Assembly: GCA_947574505.1 (NCBI GenBank)
Contig: CANPJW010000015.1
Location: 1 to 56,937 of the forward strand
From: an uncultured Bacteroides sp.
Lineage (GTDB): Bacteria > Bacteroidota > Bacteroidia > Bacteroidales > Bacteroidaceae
Direction of reading: 5' to 3'
DNA: 56,937 bases
The stretch's first letter is position 1; each line of letters begins with the position of its first letter. Position numbers and translations under genes: made by a program. Shown here piece by piece: positions 9,627 through 18,815 of the stretch. The notes below the pieces were generated by a model. It saw nothing but the letters and a program-made list of their open reading frames with translations, did no database searches and was not told the origin of the DNA.

Positions 9627-10451
9627 ATGTATATACCACCATTTACCATATCAACCAACGCTATCAACTTGATTGCAGAAATATCTGCACAGATTGAGCG
9701 ATACGCCATTCGTTTAGAGCAAAGCGATGGGCTGAGATTGCGAAAAGCCAATCGAGTAAGAACAATCCATAGTTCATTGGCCATTGAAGGGAATATGCTG
9801 TCGGAAGACGAAGTGAAAGACATTATTGATGGTAAAACGGTTATGGCACCTTTGCGACAGATTCAAGAGGTTAAAAACGCTATAAAGACCTATGAGCTTT
9901 ACGAAAAATTAAATCCGTTTGATGTAAATGACTTGTTAAAGGCACACGGTACAATGATGATGGCACTGACCGACGATGCCGGCAAATTCCGCCGTGGTGG
10001 AGTCGGTGTTTTCTCAGAAGAAAGATTGGTACACATGGCTCCCCCTGCCGATCGCGTTCCTTTTTTGATAGATGATTTATTTGAGTGGCTCAAACAGGCC
10101 AAAGACCATTTACTCATTCGCAGTTGTGTGTTCCATTATGAATTTGAATTTATTCATCCATTCAGTGATGGTAATGGGCGTATGGGCCGTCTTTGGCAAT
10201 CACTAATTTTAGGCAGACTGCATCCGCTTTTTGAATATCTGCCCGTAGAAAATATGATCTATGCCAATCAAGAAGCTTATTATAATGCAATACAGCACAG
10301 CACTGCAACAGCTGATTCAGGACCTTTCATTGAATTTATGCTTCAAGAGATTTTAAACACCCTCAAGAGACATCAAGGCAGTCTTATATCTCAGCACAAT
10401 GTGATGGAAGTTCGGGATAAAATTCGGGATAAGTTCGGAACAAATCATTGA
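9627..10451 (+). CDS. Fic-domain protein, cut short by a frameshift
   Basis: Fic enzymes transfer AMP or other phosphate-containing groups to target proteins. This frame gives 274 residues. An inhibitory helix motif, S50-x-x-x-E54-G55 inside SSLAIEGN, marks a class II (intramolecular) autoinhibited Fic. The catalytic loop HPFSDGNGRMGR (about 176-187) is intact. The frame ends at a TGA at 10449-10451, but the following DNA encodes the winged-helix domain that normally completes this family, in another frame. One extra A in the AAAA tract at 10419-10422 explains it: with three A the protein runs to a TAA at 10615-10617 and has about 329 residues. The Fic core may still act alone. No antitoxin gene is adjacent. 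Confidence 0.85.
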   Translation: MYIPPFTISTNAINLIAEISAQIERYAIRLEQSDGLRLRKANRVRTIHSSLAIEGNMLSEDEVKDIIDGKTVMAPLRQIQEVKNAIKTYELYEKLNPFDVNDLLKAHGTMMMALTDDAGKFRRGGVGVFSEERLVHMAPPADRVPFLIDDLFEWLKQAKDHLLIRSCVFHYEFEFIHPFSDGNGRMGRLWQSLILGRLHPLFEYLPVENMIYANQEAYYNAIQHSTATADSGPFIEFMLQEILNTLKRHQGSLISQHNVMEVRDKIRDKFGTNH

Positions 10452-10617
10452 ACAAATCCAGCGTAATCCGGCTGTCACCCTTGATGAAATCGCAGCTGCA
10501 CTCTCCGTCACCCGTCGCTCGATTGAAAAGAAAATCAAGGAACTGCGTGATGCCGGTTACATAAGACGCGAAGGAAGCAATAAATCGGGACGTTGGATAG
10601 TGAATGATGAGGTCTAA
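10423..10617 (+). pseudogene. Displaced C-terminal winged-helix domain of the Fic protein
   Basis: In frame with position 10450 the DNA reads SSEQIIEQIQRNPAVTLDEI, then ALSVTRRSIEKKIKELRDAG and YIRREGSNKSGRW, ending at TAA 10615-10617. This is a clear winged helix-turn-helix. There is no start codon or ribosome-binding site of its own, so it is the out-of-frame tail of the Fic gene and not a separate gene. Confidence 0.8.
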
Positions 10618-10730
10618 TGTCTGGATGCGACATTCATCAAGCCACAAAGATACTTGTTATCAGTCGCCCATCAAAAGCCAGGATTCATAAAACCATTGAC
10701 TAAGTTTATCAAAAGAATTATATTCCTTTT

Positions 10731-10792
10731 AGCCTGTTTAAATTTGCATCAGCATTGTCATTCTGAAATGAAAACAAAAATTTAAACAGGCT
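10731..10792. terminator. Bidirectional terminator between fic and the SGNH gene
   Basis: AGCCTGTTTAAATTT (10731-10745) and its exact complement at 10778-10792 form a 15-bp perfect stem with a 32-base loop. T-rich sequence lies outside the stem on the minus-strand exit and TTTAAAAA on the other. It sits between two convergent genes. Confidence 0.75.
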
Positions 10793-10807
10793 TTAAAAAC
10801 GATCATG

Positions 10808-11503
10808 TCACTTTCCGTGCGCAGCCATATACGCCTTCACCTGTTCACTAATCTGTTTCATCCCTTTCACCGAAGGATGGCCGCTCATCTTATCAAGCCC
10901 TTTCAATTCGATGCAATCGATCTGATAATGTTTGCAAATTGTTCTGACTGATTCAGTTATCTCGTTTCCCAAACCATCATTCAACAAAAAATAGATCTCC
11001 ACATTAGGATAGTAATCAATCATTGTATCCAGCATATAAGCCATGGCAGGGCGGAAAGAATACAAATCTTTTTTAGACCAATCCGCATACTGATACTCTC
11101 CTAAAGGTGATTTCGCCCAATAATCATTAGTCGTGCCAAAAATAAAAATAATATCAGGACAGCCCAACGCCTTCATCCGGGTGATGAAAGAACGGTCGCT
11201 ATAATCCTCCGAACGGTAACCGGTATGGCAAATAGTAGCACCGGAAAACGAATTATTCACACAAAGACGGTAGTTGTTCTCCTTAATAAACTGATGCCAC
11301 CAGGTATTACGTACAGAAACCATATCTGTCTTCCGTCCTTTAGGAGGCGTCTTCAGATACCATACAAAATTAGTATCGGGCTGAACATAGCCTTCGAAAG
11401 TGGAATAAGAATCCCCCAGAATAGAAACGGATTTCAAACCTTGAGCAATGCCCGGATGACAGAACAACGTGCAAAACAGCAGAGTTATAATATACTTTTT
11501 CAT
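10808..11503 (-). CDS. Secreted SGNH/GDSL hydrolase
   Basis: This is a probable esterase exported to the periplasm or cell surface. The 231-residue protein has a signal peptide cleaved near residue 20. Block I is GDSYSTF with the nucleophile Ser, an oxyanion-hole region contains the Gly/Asn of NNSFSGAT, block III is GTTND, and block V is HPSVKG with the catalytic His. The family includes rhamnogalacturonan and xylan acetylesterases. Beside GH28 and GH2 genes a deacetylase role on pectin is plausible but only inferred. It is transcribed away from the GH28 gene and has its own promoter box. Confidence 0.85.
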   Translation of the reverse strand: MKKYIITLLFCTLFCHPGIAQGLKSVSILGDSYSTFEGYVQPDTNFVWYLKTPPKGRKTDMVSVRNTWWHQFIKENNYRLCVNNSFSGATICHTGYRSEDYSDRSFITRMKALGCPDIIFIFGTTNDYWAKSPLGEYQYADWSKKDLYSFRPAMAYMLDTMIDYYPNVEIYFLLNDGLGNEITESVRTICKHYQIDCIELKGLDKMSGHPSVKGMKQISEQVKAYMAAHGK

Positions 11504-11525
11504 AGGTATTTGATTATTTCGCCTT

Positions 11526-11533
11526 CAAATATA
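11526..11533 (-). promoter_or_regulatory. Promoter -7 box of the SGNH hydrolase gene
   Basis: On the minus strand it reads TATATTTG, an exact TAnnTTTG match, 22 bases upstream of the ATG at 11503. No -33 TTTG is seen. The remaining divergent gap to the GH28 gene (11534-11715) has no other clear signal. Confidence 0.55.
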
Positions 11534-11715
11534 CAGCATATTTTGGTTTAACTCCTATAAAAATAACCTTTTTCTTCTATTTACAGACAAACAAGAAGAC
11601 ATCGAACCGCTTTATAAAAATAAGAACAAATCCAATGGTTACAAATTCGATCTATAAACGTCACTACCTATAAGAGCCGCAAAATGAAGGCCATTTAACT
11701 TTTAAAAAACTAAGT

Positions 11716-13500
11716 ATGACAAGAAACGCTTTTTGGGGACTGTGTATCGGGATATGTATGGCAAGCACACAAAGTGTCGCTCAAAAGATAGAAAATACAA
11801 ATATCCAAACTGATAATCAAAAAAACTATACCCCACCCCATATCAATGAAATTACCAATGGGGAATCTTTATATACTGTCCGAAGCGACACAAGTCTTCA
11901 TAACATCAGAACAATACAAGCAAACTCGAATCCGGAAGTATTGGATAAACTGACAGCAGAACTGAAACCGGCTATCCCCTATTTAAATGAAGTAGGTGCA
12001 CAAGCCATGCCCCGGAATATCGTTCCAATCAAGAATCCCTATTTCAATATGCCTCAACTGAAGCGTCCCGTTTTCCCTGATTTCATCGTCAATATGAAAG
12101 GCAAAGGAATGACAGAAGATGCCCCTATTACGGATGTAGTGAACCGGACGATTGCCGAAGTCAGCAAACAAGGAGGAGGAACAGTCGTCATTCCTGAGGG
12201 AAAATGGAAATCGACCCGTATTGTACTGAAGAGTAATGTCAATCTGCATTTAGCCAAAGGAGCCGAAATAGAGTTTGCCGGTCGCGCGGAAGATTATCTG
12301 CCGGCGGTTTTCACACGCCATGAAGGGATAGAAATAATGGGGCCGGCCGCCTTTATTTACGCCAATGGGGAAAACAACATCGCCATTACGGGAGAAGGAA
12401 CCATTTACGGACCACCTATGGATGCTGAAATCAGAAAACGTCCTAACGGTGCTTCAGTGGTAGAAAAAGATGTTCCGTGGGACATGCCTATAGAACAACG
12501 TATCTATGACGGTATGGAAGGCAGGACTTTCTATCGTCCTAAAACAATCTCTCCCATCAACTGTACCAATGTATTAATAGAAGGGATCACGATGGAACGA
12601 AGTACCTTGTGGAATGTGGTACCCATTTATTGCGAGAATGTAATTATAAGAGGCATTACCGTCAACTCTACCAAGGTGCCCAGCGGAGACGGCATTGACA
12701 TAGAATCTTGTAAAAACGTACTGATTGAATACTGCACGCTGAACTGTGGTGATGATTGCTTTACCCTGAAAGCCGGCAGAGCAGAAGACGGATTACGTGT
12801 AGGCAAACCTACAGAAAATGTAGTTATCCGCTACTCGCTGGCCCAGCATGGACATGGCGGGATAACTTGTGGTAGTGAAACAGCCGGAGTGATCAAGAAT
12901 CTGTATGTACACGATTGTGTATTCGACGGAACCCGTACCGGCATCCGTTTCAAGACACGACGCAACCGTGGAGGAGGCAGTGACAACACGTACTATGAGA
13001 GACTGCGCATGATCAATGTAGGAAAAGCCTTTACCTGGGATTTGTTGGGCAGTGCTTATTATATGGGCGAACTGGCCGCACGCTATCCGGCAAGAAAAGT
13101 AAACCGGCTGACGCCTGATGTAAAGAATATCCTGATCAAAGATTTCATTGTAGAATCAGCCGACCAGTTCTTTACCGCCAATGGTATTCCCGAAATACCT
13201 TTCAACCAGGTAGTGGTGGAAAATGGAGAGATCAAATGCAAGAAATTAATCGGCGCCCTGAATGATGCCGCCGGATTTACGATGCGGAAGCTGACGATAG
13301 AAGCACAGCATAATGACATTCACATATTGGATGGAAAAGACATCCTGTTCGAGGATATACATTTCAAACTCCCCGCCGGAGAGATCATGGTGAATGTGGA
13401 AGGGGAAAGATCCGGAAACATTGTTTTCAAGAACATCAATGCCAATCAGGAAAAGGTTGAGTATAAAAAGGAATCTCCCATGAGGATAGAAATAAAGTAA
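11716..13500 (+). CDS. GH28 polygalacturonase-type glycosidase
   Basis: It hydrolyses galacturonic-acid linkages in pectin. The 594-residue protein has a signal peptide cut near residue 22 (SVAQ) and about 110 extra N-terminal residues of unclear role, then the right-handed beta-helix. Catalytic blocks are SGDGIDIESC (first Asp region), CGDDCFTL (the Asp pair), GHGGITCGSE (active-site His) and GIRFKTRRNRGG, where the usual RIK is RFK. The SPINCTNVLIEGITMERS and STLWNVVPIYCENV stretches are typical GH28 helix turns. The protein is longer than the ~430-480 residues of most family members. It starts an enzyme run GH28-GH2-GH28 on the same strand; GH2 has its own promoter box. The exact bond is unknown. 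Confidence 0.9.
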   Translation: MTRNAFWGLCIGICMASTQSVAQKIENTNIQTDNQKNYTPPHINEITNGESLYTVRSDTSLHNIRTIQANSNPEVLDKLTAELKPAIPYLNEVGAQAMPRNIVPIKNPYFNMPQLKRPVFPDFIVNMKGKGMTEDAPITDVVNRTIAEVSKQGGGTVVIPEGKWKSTRIVLKSNVNLHLAKGAEIEFAGRAEDYLPAVFTRHEGIEIMGPAAFIYANGENNIAITGEGTIYGPPMDAEIRKRPNGASVVEKDVPWDMPIEQRIYDGMEGRTFYRPKTISPINCTNVLIEGITMERSTLWNVVPIYCENVIIRGITVNSTKVPSGDGIDIESCKNVLIEYCTLNCGDDCFTLKAGRAEDGLRVGKPTENVVIRYSLAQHGHGGITCGSETAGVIKNLYVHDCVFDGTRTGIRFKTRRNRGGGSDNTYYERLRMINVGKAFTWDLLGSAYYMGELAARYPARKVNRLTPDVKNILIKDFIVESADQFFTANGIPEIPFNQVVVENGEIKCKKLIGALNDAAGFTMRKLTIEAQHNDIHILDGKDILFEDIHFKLPAGEIMVNVEGERSGNIVFKNINANQEKVEYKKESPMRIEIK

Positions 13501-13519
13501 CTAAATATCGGTCTGATTT

Positions 13520-13621
13520 GGAACGCAAATGACGCAAATGACACAAATTTAACCTTTCGGTAGGTTTTGCCTCTATGTAGTGAGGGGGCTTTATTTGTGT
13601 CATTCGCGTCATTTGCGTTCC
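13520..13621. repeat. 29-bp imperfect inverted repeat built from 9-bp units
   Basis: The left arm 13520-13548 and the right arm 13593-13621 are reverse complements with one mismatch. The loop is 44 bases. Each arm contains the 9-mer ACGCAAATG in tandem followed by the variant ACACAAATT. It lies in the gap after the GH28 gene and may stop transcription, but its size and internal repeats suggest a dispersed palindromic repeat family. Confidence 0.7.
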
Positions 13622-13740
13622 AATCTTTCTCCTAAATAATCACACTTATCACACCCACTTCCGCAACTATAATCCCCTATAACTGTATCATTTTTCATCA
13701 TAATGTATGATTTTCCATTGTAAAGCGGGTTATCCCGCCT

Positions 13741-13748
13741 TATTTTTG
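13741..13748 (+). promoter_or_regulatory. Promoter -7 box of the GH2 gene
   Basis: TATTTTTG matches TAnnTTTG. A weak -33 element ATTG lies at 13717-13720. Between them is a GC hairpin, GCGGG-TTAT-CCCGC (13725-13738), whose T-rich exit overlaps the box. Transcription would start near 13755, which rules out an ATG at 13753 and supports 13777. Confidence 0.55.
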
Positions 13749-13776
13749 TATCATGAAAACAGTATTCAATGGTATT

Positions 13777-16665
13777 ATGAAAAACAAATGGACCAAACTG
13801 GCGGCTTTAGCAATAGCTGCCCTGTGGAGTGGACCAACCGTGCAGGCACAAGCTCCGCACCCCGAACGTATCTATTTATCGGGAACCGGTATTGACAACA
13901 CCAAGACTTGGGAGTTCTTTTGTTCGGGAGGACAAAACAGTGGGAAATGGAAAAAGATCGAAGTACCCTGCAACTGGGAACTGCAAGGATTCGGAGAATA
14001 TACTTACGGTCGTTGGTATACTATAAAAGGTGAAAGGCCAAGCGACGAAACGGGTATTTACCGATATAAATTTGAATCTCCGGCAACAACTCCCGGTGAG
14101 CGGATAAAAATATTCTTTGACGGAGTGATGACCGACACGAAAGTTTTCATCAATGGAAAACCCGCAGGCGAAATGCACCAGGGAGGATTCTACCGCTTCA
14201 GTTATGATATCACCGATTTATTGAAGCCCGGCAAAAAGAACCTGCTTGAAGTAAAGATAGCCAAAGAATCAGCCAACAAATCCATCAATGCAGCCGAACG
14301 TAAAGCCGACTGGTGGCTGTATGGTGGTATTTACAGACCCGTATGGCTGGAAGTTGTCCCGGCAGTCCACATGCGACATTTTGTTCTGAACGCCGATCAG
14401 CATGGAAAATTGCAAGCGACAATAGAAATGGAAGGGGATGCCAAAGGATATGAATTGTCTGTTTCCGTCCGTTCATTAAAGGATGGAAAAGAGATGTACA
14501 CTCAAGGACACAAACCTACCGTTTCTCATCAGATTAAGGATTCGAACAAGGAACAGTTGGTGGAAGGAAACTGGATGAATATCCAGCCTTGGTCTACAGA
14601 GGACCCCAATCTGTACGTAGCCAGACTGGAACTGAAAGACCCCGAAGGGAAAACGGTGCAAAGCCGTGAAACGCGGATAGGTTTCCGCACCATTGAGTTC
14701 TTTCCACAAGACGGAGTTTATCTGAATGGAACCAAACTAGTGGTGAAAGGTGTCAACCGCCATTCTTTTTCCGTAGATGGAGGTCGTGCTACCAGTGCGG
14801 CTATGAGCCGTCAGGATGCCTTGCTGGTAAAAGAAATGAATATGAATGCGGTCCGTTCACATTATCCGCCTGATGAACATTTCCTGGATATGTGTGATTC
14901 ATTAGGAATTGTCTATATGGACGAACTGGCAGGATGGCAAAACGGATACGATTCAAAAGTAGGTCCTAAATTAGTCAAAGAAATGATAGAACGCGATGTA
15001 AACCATCCTTCCATCATTATTTGGAGTAATGGCAACGAAGGAGGATGGAATTATAATCTGGATCCTTTATTCGCCAAATACGATAAATTACAGAAACGCC
15101 ACATGGTACACCCTTGGGCCGATTTCAATGATCTGGACACCCACCATTATCCCACTTATCTGACCGGAGTGGCACGTTTTACCAACGGCTATAAAGTATT
15201 TATGCCTACCGAATTCATGCATGCCATGTACGATCAGGGAGGCGGTGCCGGACTGCGTGACTTTTGGGATCGTTGGTGCACGAACCCTCTGTTTGCCGGA
15301 GGCTTTATCTGGGTATTCTGTGACGAAGCCCCCAAACGTTCTGATAAAGGAGGCATATTGGATTCTGATAAATCCAATGCTCCTGACGGGGTAGTTGGTC
15401 CGCGTAGAGAAAAAGAAGGAAGTTACTATGCCATCCGCGCACAATGGTCGCCCATCCAGTTAAAACCCCTGCTGATTACCGACCATTTTGACGGCAGCTT
15501 CCTGGTTACTAATGAATATACGTATACTAACCTGGACAAATGTCGCATGACTTACAAAATACGTACTTGCGAAACACCTTTGAACAATGCCATGGAAAGC
15601 GGTAAAGTTATCGCAGAAGGCCATGTACAACTGCCTGCCATCGCACCGGGTGAAACCGGAAAAGCCCGCTTCACTCTTCCTGCTTCTTTCCGGGAAGGTG
15701 ATGTACTGGAGTTAGAGGCATTTGACAAAGAGGGAAAAAGTATCTGTAACTGGACCTATCCTATCCGGCTGGCAAAACAATACTTTGATCATAAAATGGC
15801 GCAGACTCCGATGACCTTGGAAGCGGTACAACCGGCAACCGCCACTCAAACCGCTACCTCCATCGAACTGAAAAGCGACCGTGTAACCGTCACTTTTGAC
15901 CCGGCTACCGGCATGATCAGCCGTATCACATCAGGAGGAACAGAAGTTCCATTCAAAGACGGTCCTGTGGCAGTGGGCATGAAAATGCGCTACGAGCCAA
16001 CATTGAGTTATGTCCGCAACAGCAACGAGGGGGCTGTTTACTGTGCCAAATACAAAGGTGCCGCCGACTCCATCGTATGGCGTCTTACGGACAAAGGATT
16101 ACTCTATATGGATGCCATTCTGCTGAACCGGGCTTCCGGCGGAGGTGGATTCGATGATGCTTTCATGGACTCCAAAGTATTCAATCTCGGTCTGACTTTC
16201 TCTTATCCTGAAAAGAATTGCTCCGGCATGAAATGGATGGGCCGCGGCCCGTACCGTGTCTGGAAAAACCGGATTCTGGGAACGAACTATGGAGTATGGC
16301 ACAAAGAGTACAACAATACCATCACCGGAGAAAGTTTTGAAAATCTGGTTTATCCGGAATTCAAAGGATATCATGCCAATATGTATTGGGCCACTTTGGA
16401 AAGTGACACGACACCGTTCACCATTTATTCACGGAATGACGGTATCTTCTTCCATGTGTTCACTCCCGAAGAACCGAAAGGACGCGTAAAAGACACCATG
16501 CCCAAATTCCCCGAAGGGGATATATCCTTCCTGCTGGACATCCCGGCTATTTGCTCCTTTAAACCCATCGAGCAACAAGGACCGAACAGCCAGCCGGGTA
16601 ATATCCGTATCAAATCGGGGGATGAAGGGTTACATCTGAATTTGATGTTTGATTTCCGACAATAA
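13777..16665 (+). CDS. GH2 beta-galactosidase/beta-glucuronidase-like glycosidase
   Basis: This is an exported exo-glycosidase. From the ATG at 13777 it has 962 residues with a signal peptide ending in VQAQ. The order is a sugar-binding jelly-roll (about 30-200), an immunoglobulin-like domain (to about 310), and a TIM barrel beginning GVNRHSFSVDGG. The acid/base is Glu in WSNGNEGG (about residue 420) and the nucleophile Glu in PTEFMH (about 478). A C-terminal part contains MGRGPYRVWKNR, similar to the small domain of LacZ-type enzymes. An ATG eight codons upstream is excluded by the promoter position. It lies 41 bases before a GH28 gene and is likely co-transcribed with it. Galactose or uronic-acid side chains of pectin are the probable target. 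Confidence 0.88.
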   Translation: MKNKWTKLAALAIAALWSGPTVQAQAPHPERIYLSGTGIDNTKTWEFFCSGGQNSGKWKKIEVPCNWELQGFGEYTYGRWYTIKGERPSDETGIYRYKFESPATTPGERIKIFFDGVMTDTKVFINGKPAGEMHQGGFYRFSYDITDLLKPGKKNLLEVKIAKESANKSINAAERKADWWLYGGIYRPVWLEVVPAVHMRHFVLNADQHGKLQATIEMEGDAKGYELSVSVRSLKDGKEMYTQGHKPTVSHQIKDSNKEQLVEGNWMNIQPWSTEDPNLYVARLELKDPEGKTVQSRETRIGFRTIEFFPQDGVYLNGTKLVVKGVNRHSFSVDGGRATSAAMSRQDALLVKEMNMNAVRSHYPPDEHFLDMCDSLGIVYMDELAGWQNGYDSKVGPKLVKEMIERDVNHPSIIIWSNGNEGGWNYNLDPLFAKYDKLQKRHMVHPWADFNDLDTHHYPTYLTGVARFTNGYKVFMPTEFMHAMYDQGGGAGLRDFWDRWCTNPLFAGGFIWVFCDEAPKRSDKGGILDSDKSNAPDGVVGPRREKEGSYYAIRAQWSPIQLKPLLITDHFDGSFLVTNEYTYTNLDKCRMTYKIRTCETPLNNAMESGKVIAEGHVQLPAIAPGETGKARFTLPASFREGDVLELEAFDKEGKSICNWTYPIRLAKQYFDHKMAQTPMTLEAVQPATATQTATSIELKSDRVTVTFDPATGMISRITSGGTEVPFKDGPVAVGMKMRYEPTLSYVRNSNEGAVYCAKYKGAADSIVWRLTDKGLLYMDAILLNRASGGGGFDDAFMDSKVFNLGLTFSYPEKNCSGMKWMGRGPYRVWKNRILGTNYGVWHKEYNNTITGESFENLVYPEFKGYHANMYWATLESDTTPFTIYSRNDGIFFHVFTPEEPKGRVKDTMPKFPEGDISFLLDIPAICSFKPIEQQGPNSQPGNIRIKSGDEGLHLNLMFDFRQ

Positions 16666-16706
16666 ACAAGCGAATAGTAGTTAGTGATTAATTTAATAGC
16701 AGAATC

Positions 16707-18011
16707 ATGAAATTAATAACTTTTGTATGTGCCGCCTTTCTATGCCTTCCGTCTTTGGCACAAGAAAAATTTCCGGACGGCACGCCTGTATCCGATTGGT
16801 TTAAGGACAGTAAGATAGTAGATATAAACACATTAGGCAAGAAATACATTCTGACAGATTACGGTGTCATCAATGACAGCACCCTGTTACAAACAGAGAA
16901 AATCCAATCTGCCATTGATGCTGCCGCACAAAATGGCGGCGGAGTTATCGTCATTCCCAAAGGAACCTATTTAAGCGGAGCGCTGTTCTTCAAACCCAAA
17001 ACACACCTGCATCTGGAGGAAGGAGCTGTGTTGAAGGGAAGTGATGATATCAGCAACTTCCCCATCATAGATACCCGCATGGAAGGGCAAAGCTTGAAAT
17101 ATTTCGCGGCGTTGGTCAATGCCGACAAAGTGGACGGTTTTACGTTATCCGGAAAAGGCACGATTGATGGCAACGGATTAAGATACTGGAAATCATTCTG
17201 GCTTCGTCGAAAAGTCAATCCCCAATGTACCAATATGGATGAATTACGCCCTCGGCTGGTTCATATCTCCCATAGCAATAACGTCCAACTCTCAGGAGTA
17301 CGCCTCATCAACTCTCCCTTTTGGACTACCCATCTTTATAAATGTAATCACATAAAATTACTGAACCTCTATATTTTCTCACCGGAGAAACCGGTAAAGG
17401 CTCCAAGTACGGATGCCATTGATATTGATGTATGCAGCAATGTACTGGTGAAGAACTGCTATATGTCTGTCAATGATGACGCCATAGCCTTAAAAGGCGG
17501 CAAAGGTCCCTGGGCAGACCAAGACCCGAACAATGGAGGTAATTTCAACATCATCATCGAAGATTGTACCTACGGCTTCTGCCACGGCGCCCTCACTTGT
17601 GGAAGCGAATCCATCCACAATCGCAATATTATCTTGCGACGCATTCACATCACCAATGCCAATCGTTTGTTATGGTTAAAGATGAGGCCGGACACCCCCC
17701 AACAATATGAATATATTCTGGTGGAAGATATCACCGGAGATGCAAACCATTTTCTGTATATCAAGCCTTGGACACAATTCTTCGACCTGAAAGATAGAAA
17801 AGACATTCCCGTTTCTTACTCAAACCATGTGACAATGAGAAACATTGATTTTAAATGCGATAATTTCTTCAGCGTAGAAAAGTCTGATCAATATCAACTT
17901 ACTAACTTTACATTCGAAAACCTGAACATTAAAGCTAAAAACGGGGAATGCGACAAAGAAATGATTGACAATTTCATTTGGAAAAAGGTAAGTATAAATA
18001 ATATAAAATAA
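16707..18011 (+). CDS. GH28 pectin-backbone hydrolase
   Basis: This is an exported beta-helix enzyme of 434 residues with a signal peptide ending LPSLAQ. Conserved blocks are STDAIDIDVC, NDDAIALKGG with the Asp pair, CHGALTCGSE with the active-site His, and LLWLKMRPDTP. In the last block the usual RIK becomes WLK, so substrate binding at the +1 site should differ from classic endo-polygalacturonases. The form may be an exo-acting or rhamnogalacturonan-acting enzyme, which I cannot settle by eye. It follows GH2 by 41 bases and ends in a strong terminator. Length is normal and no damage is seen. Confidence 0.9.
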   Translation: MKLITFVCAAFLCLPSLAQEKFPDGTPVSDWFKDSKIVDINTLGKKYILTDYGVINDSTLLQTEKIQSAIDAAAQNGGGVIVIPKGTYLSGALFFKPKTHLHLEEGAVLKGSDDISNFPIIDTRMEGQSLKYFAALVNADKVDGFTLSGKGTIDGNGLRYWKSFWLRRKVNPQCTNMDELRPRLVHISHSNNVQLSGVRLINSPFWTTHLYKCNHIKLLNLYIFSPEKPVKAPSTDAIDIDVCSNVLVKNCYMSVNDDAIALKGGKGPWADQDPNNGGNFNIIIEDCTYGFCHGALTCGSESIHNRNIILRRIHITNANRLLWLKMRPDTPQQYEYILVEDITGDANHFLYIKPWTQFFDLKDRKDIPVSYSNHVTMRNIDFKCDNFFSVEKSDQYQLTNFTFENLNIKAKNGECDKEMIDNFIWKKVSINNIK

Positions 18012-18053
18012 GATCAGCAGTTGAATAAATCAAATTCAACAATATCTAATCAC

Positions 18054-18094
18054 GAGCCACGGCTGGCACTATCCAAACGTGGCTCCTGTTTTTT
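18054..18094 (+). terminator. Intrinsic terminator after the GH2-GH28 operon
   Basis: GAGCCACG (18054-18061) pairs with CGTGGCTC (18078-18085), followed by a T6 run at 18089-18094. This is a textbook rho-independent terminator on the plus strand. Confidence 0.85.
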
Positions 18095-18162
18095 CAACAT
18101 GAAATTCACAAGATCCCGGTGTATTCCACATATATCCGGCATTCGTTTCTTTACTTAATAGT

Positions 18163-18726
18163 TCAATAACTCTTCCAGGCATCAGCCTCTTTGGCATTAC
18201 GGGCTTTTGCACGCATTTTCTTACTGAGAATGATTCCCAGCAGCTTATCGGCATCAAACGTAGCACTGATACCCGCCCCCACCATCAAAGCGCTAGGAGT
18301 AAATTTGCCTGCCGGCGCAGGTTCCAAACGAGGATCATAGCCTGCCAACAACTCTTTGTTGATAGGAATCTCTACATAAATTTGTTCCTCTTCCGGAGTT
18401 TCAAACGGTCCGTACGGCAATAACCTGATATACCCTCTACCATCTATTGTATCCATTTGAGAGATATAATAACGAGGAAGTTCCGTTTCAAACTTCATGT
18501 TTTTTTTAGGGAAGGGAGTTGATTTCATTTTCCACTTTTCGGGATTGAACAATCTGTCAATCTCTTTCTGTGTTTCATCATCTATCACAATTTCTACTTG
18601 ACCGCTCAATAGTTGCTGCAAACGCAAAGAGTCCTGTTTGGTCAACTGCTTGGTCTCATTCGTTCTCTGGGCAAATGACAACACCGAGAAACAAAGACAT
18701 AACAAAAGGAAGAATATACGTTTCAT
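18163..18726 (-). CDS. Secreted protein of unknown function (possibly DUF4858)
   Basis: The 187-residue protein has a clear signal peptide (about residues 1-19, ending SFAQ). A charged helical segment follows (QLTKQDSLRLQQLL), then a Pro-rich middle and a basic C-terminus (SKKMRAKARNAKEADAWKSY). I see no catalytic motif. The layout resembles a Bacteroidales-only secreted family annotated as DUF4858, recalled from memory and not checked. It has its own promoter box and lies downstream of murF-alr on the same strand, separated by 89 bases. Confidence 0.75.
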   Translation of the reverse strand: MKRIFFLLLCLCFSVLSFAQRTNETKQLTKQDSLRLQQLLSGQVEIVIDDETQKEIDRLFNPEKWKMKSTPFPKKNMKFETELPRYYISQMDTIDGRGYIRLLPYGPFETPEEEQIYVEIPINKELLAGYDPRLEPAPAGKFTPSALMVGAGISATFDADKLLGIILSKKMRAKARNAKEADAWKSY

Positions 18727-18760
18727 AGCTATCTATTTTTAGTAACTTCCTAAAGATACG

Positions 18761-18768
18761 CAAAAGTA
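18761..18768 (-). promoter_or_regulatory. Promoter -7 box of the secreted unknown gene
   Basis: On the minus strand it reads TACTTTTG, an exact TAnnTTTG match, 34 bases upstream of the ATG at 18726. The gene may therefore be transcribed separately from murF-alr. Confidence 0.5.
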
Positions 18769-18815
18769 ACGTATGTTCATCCTTTTCTGGTCTTTTTCTT
18801 TCGTTCTTTTTTTCA

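Noticed and set aside
9627..10617. Toxin-antitoxin module around the Fic gene
   Set aside because: No small antitoxin gene is adjacent, and the inhibitory helix lies inside the Fic protein itself.
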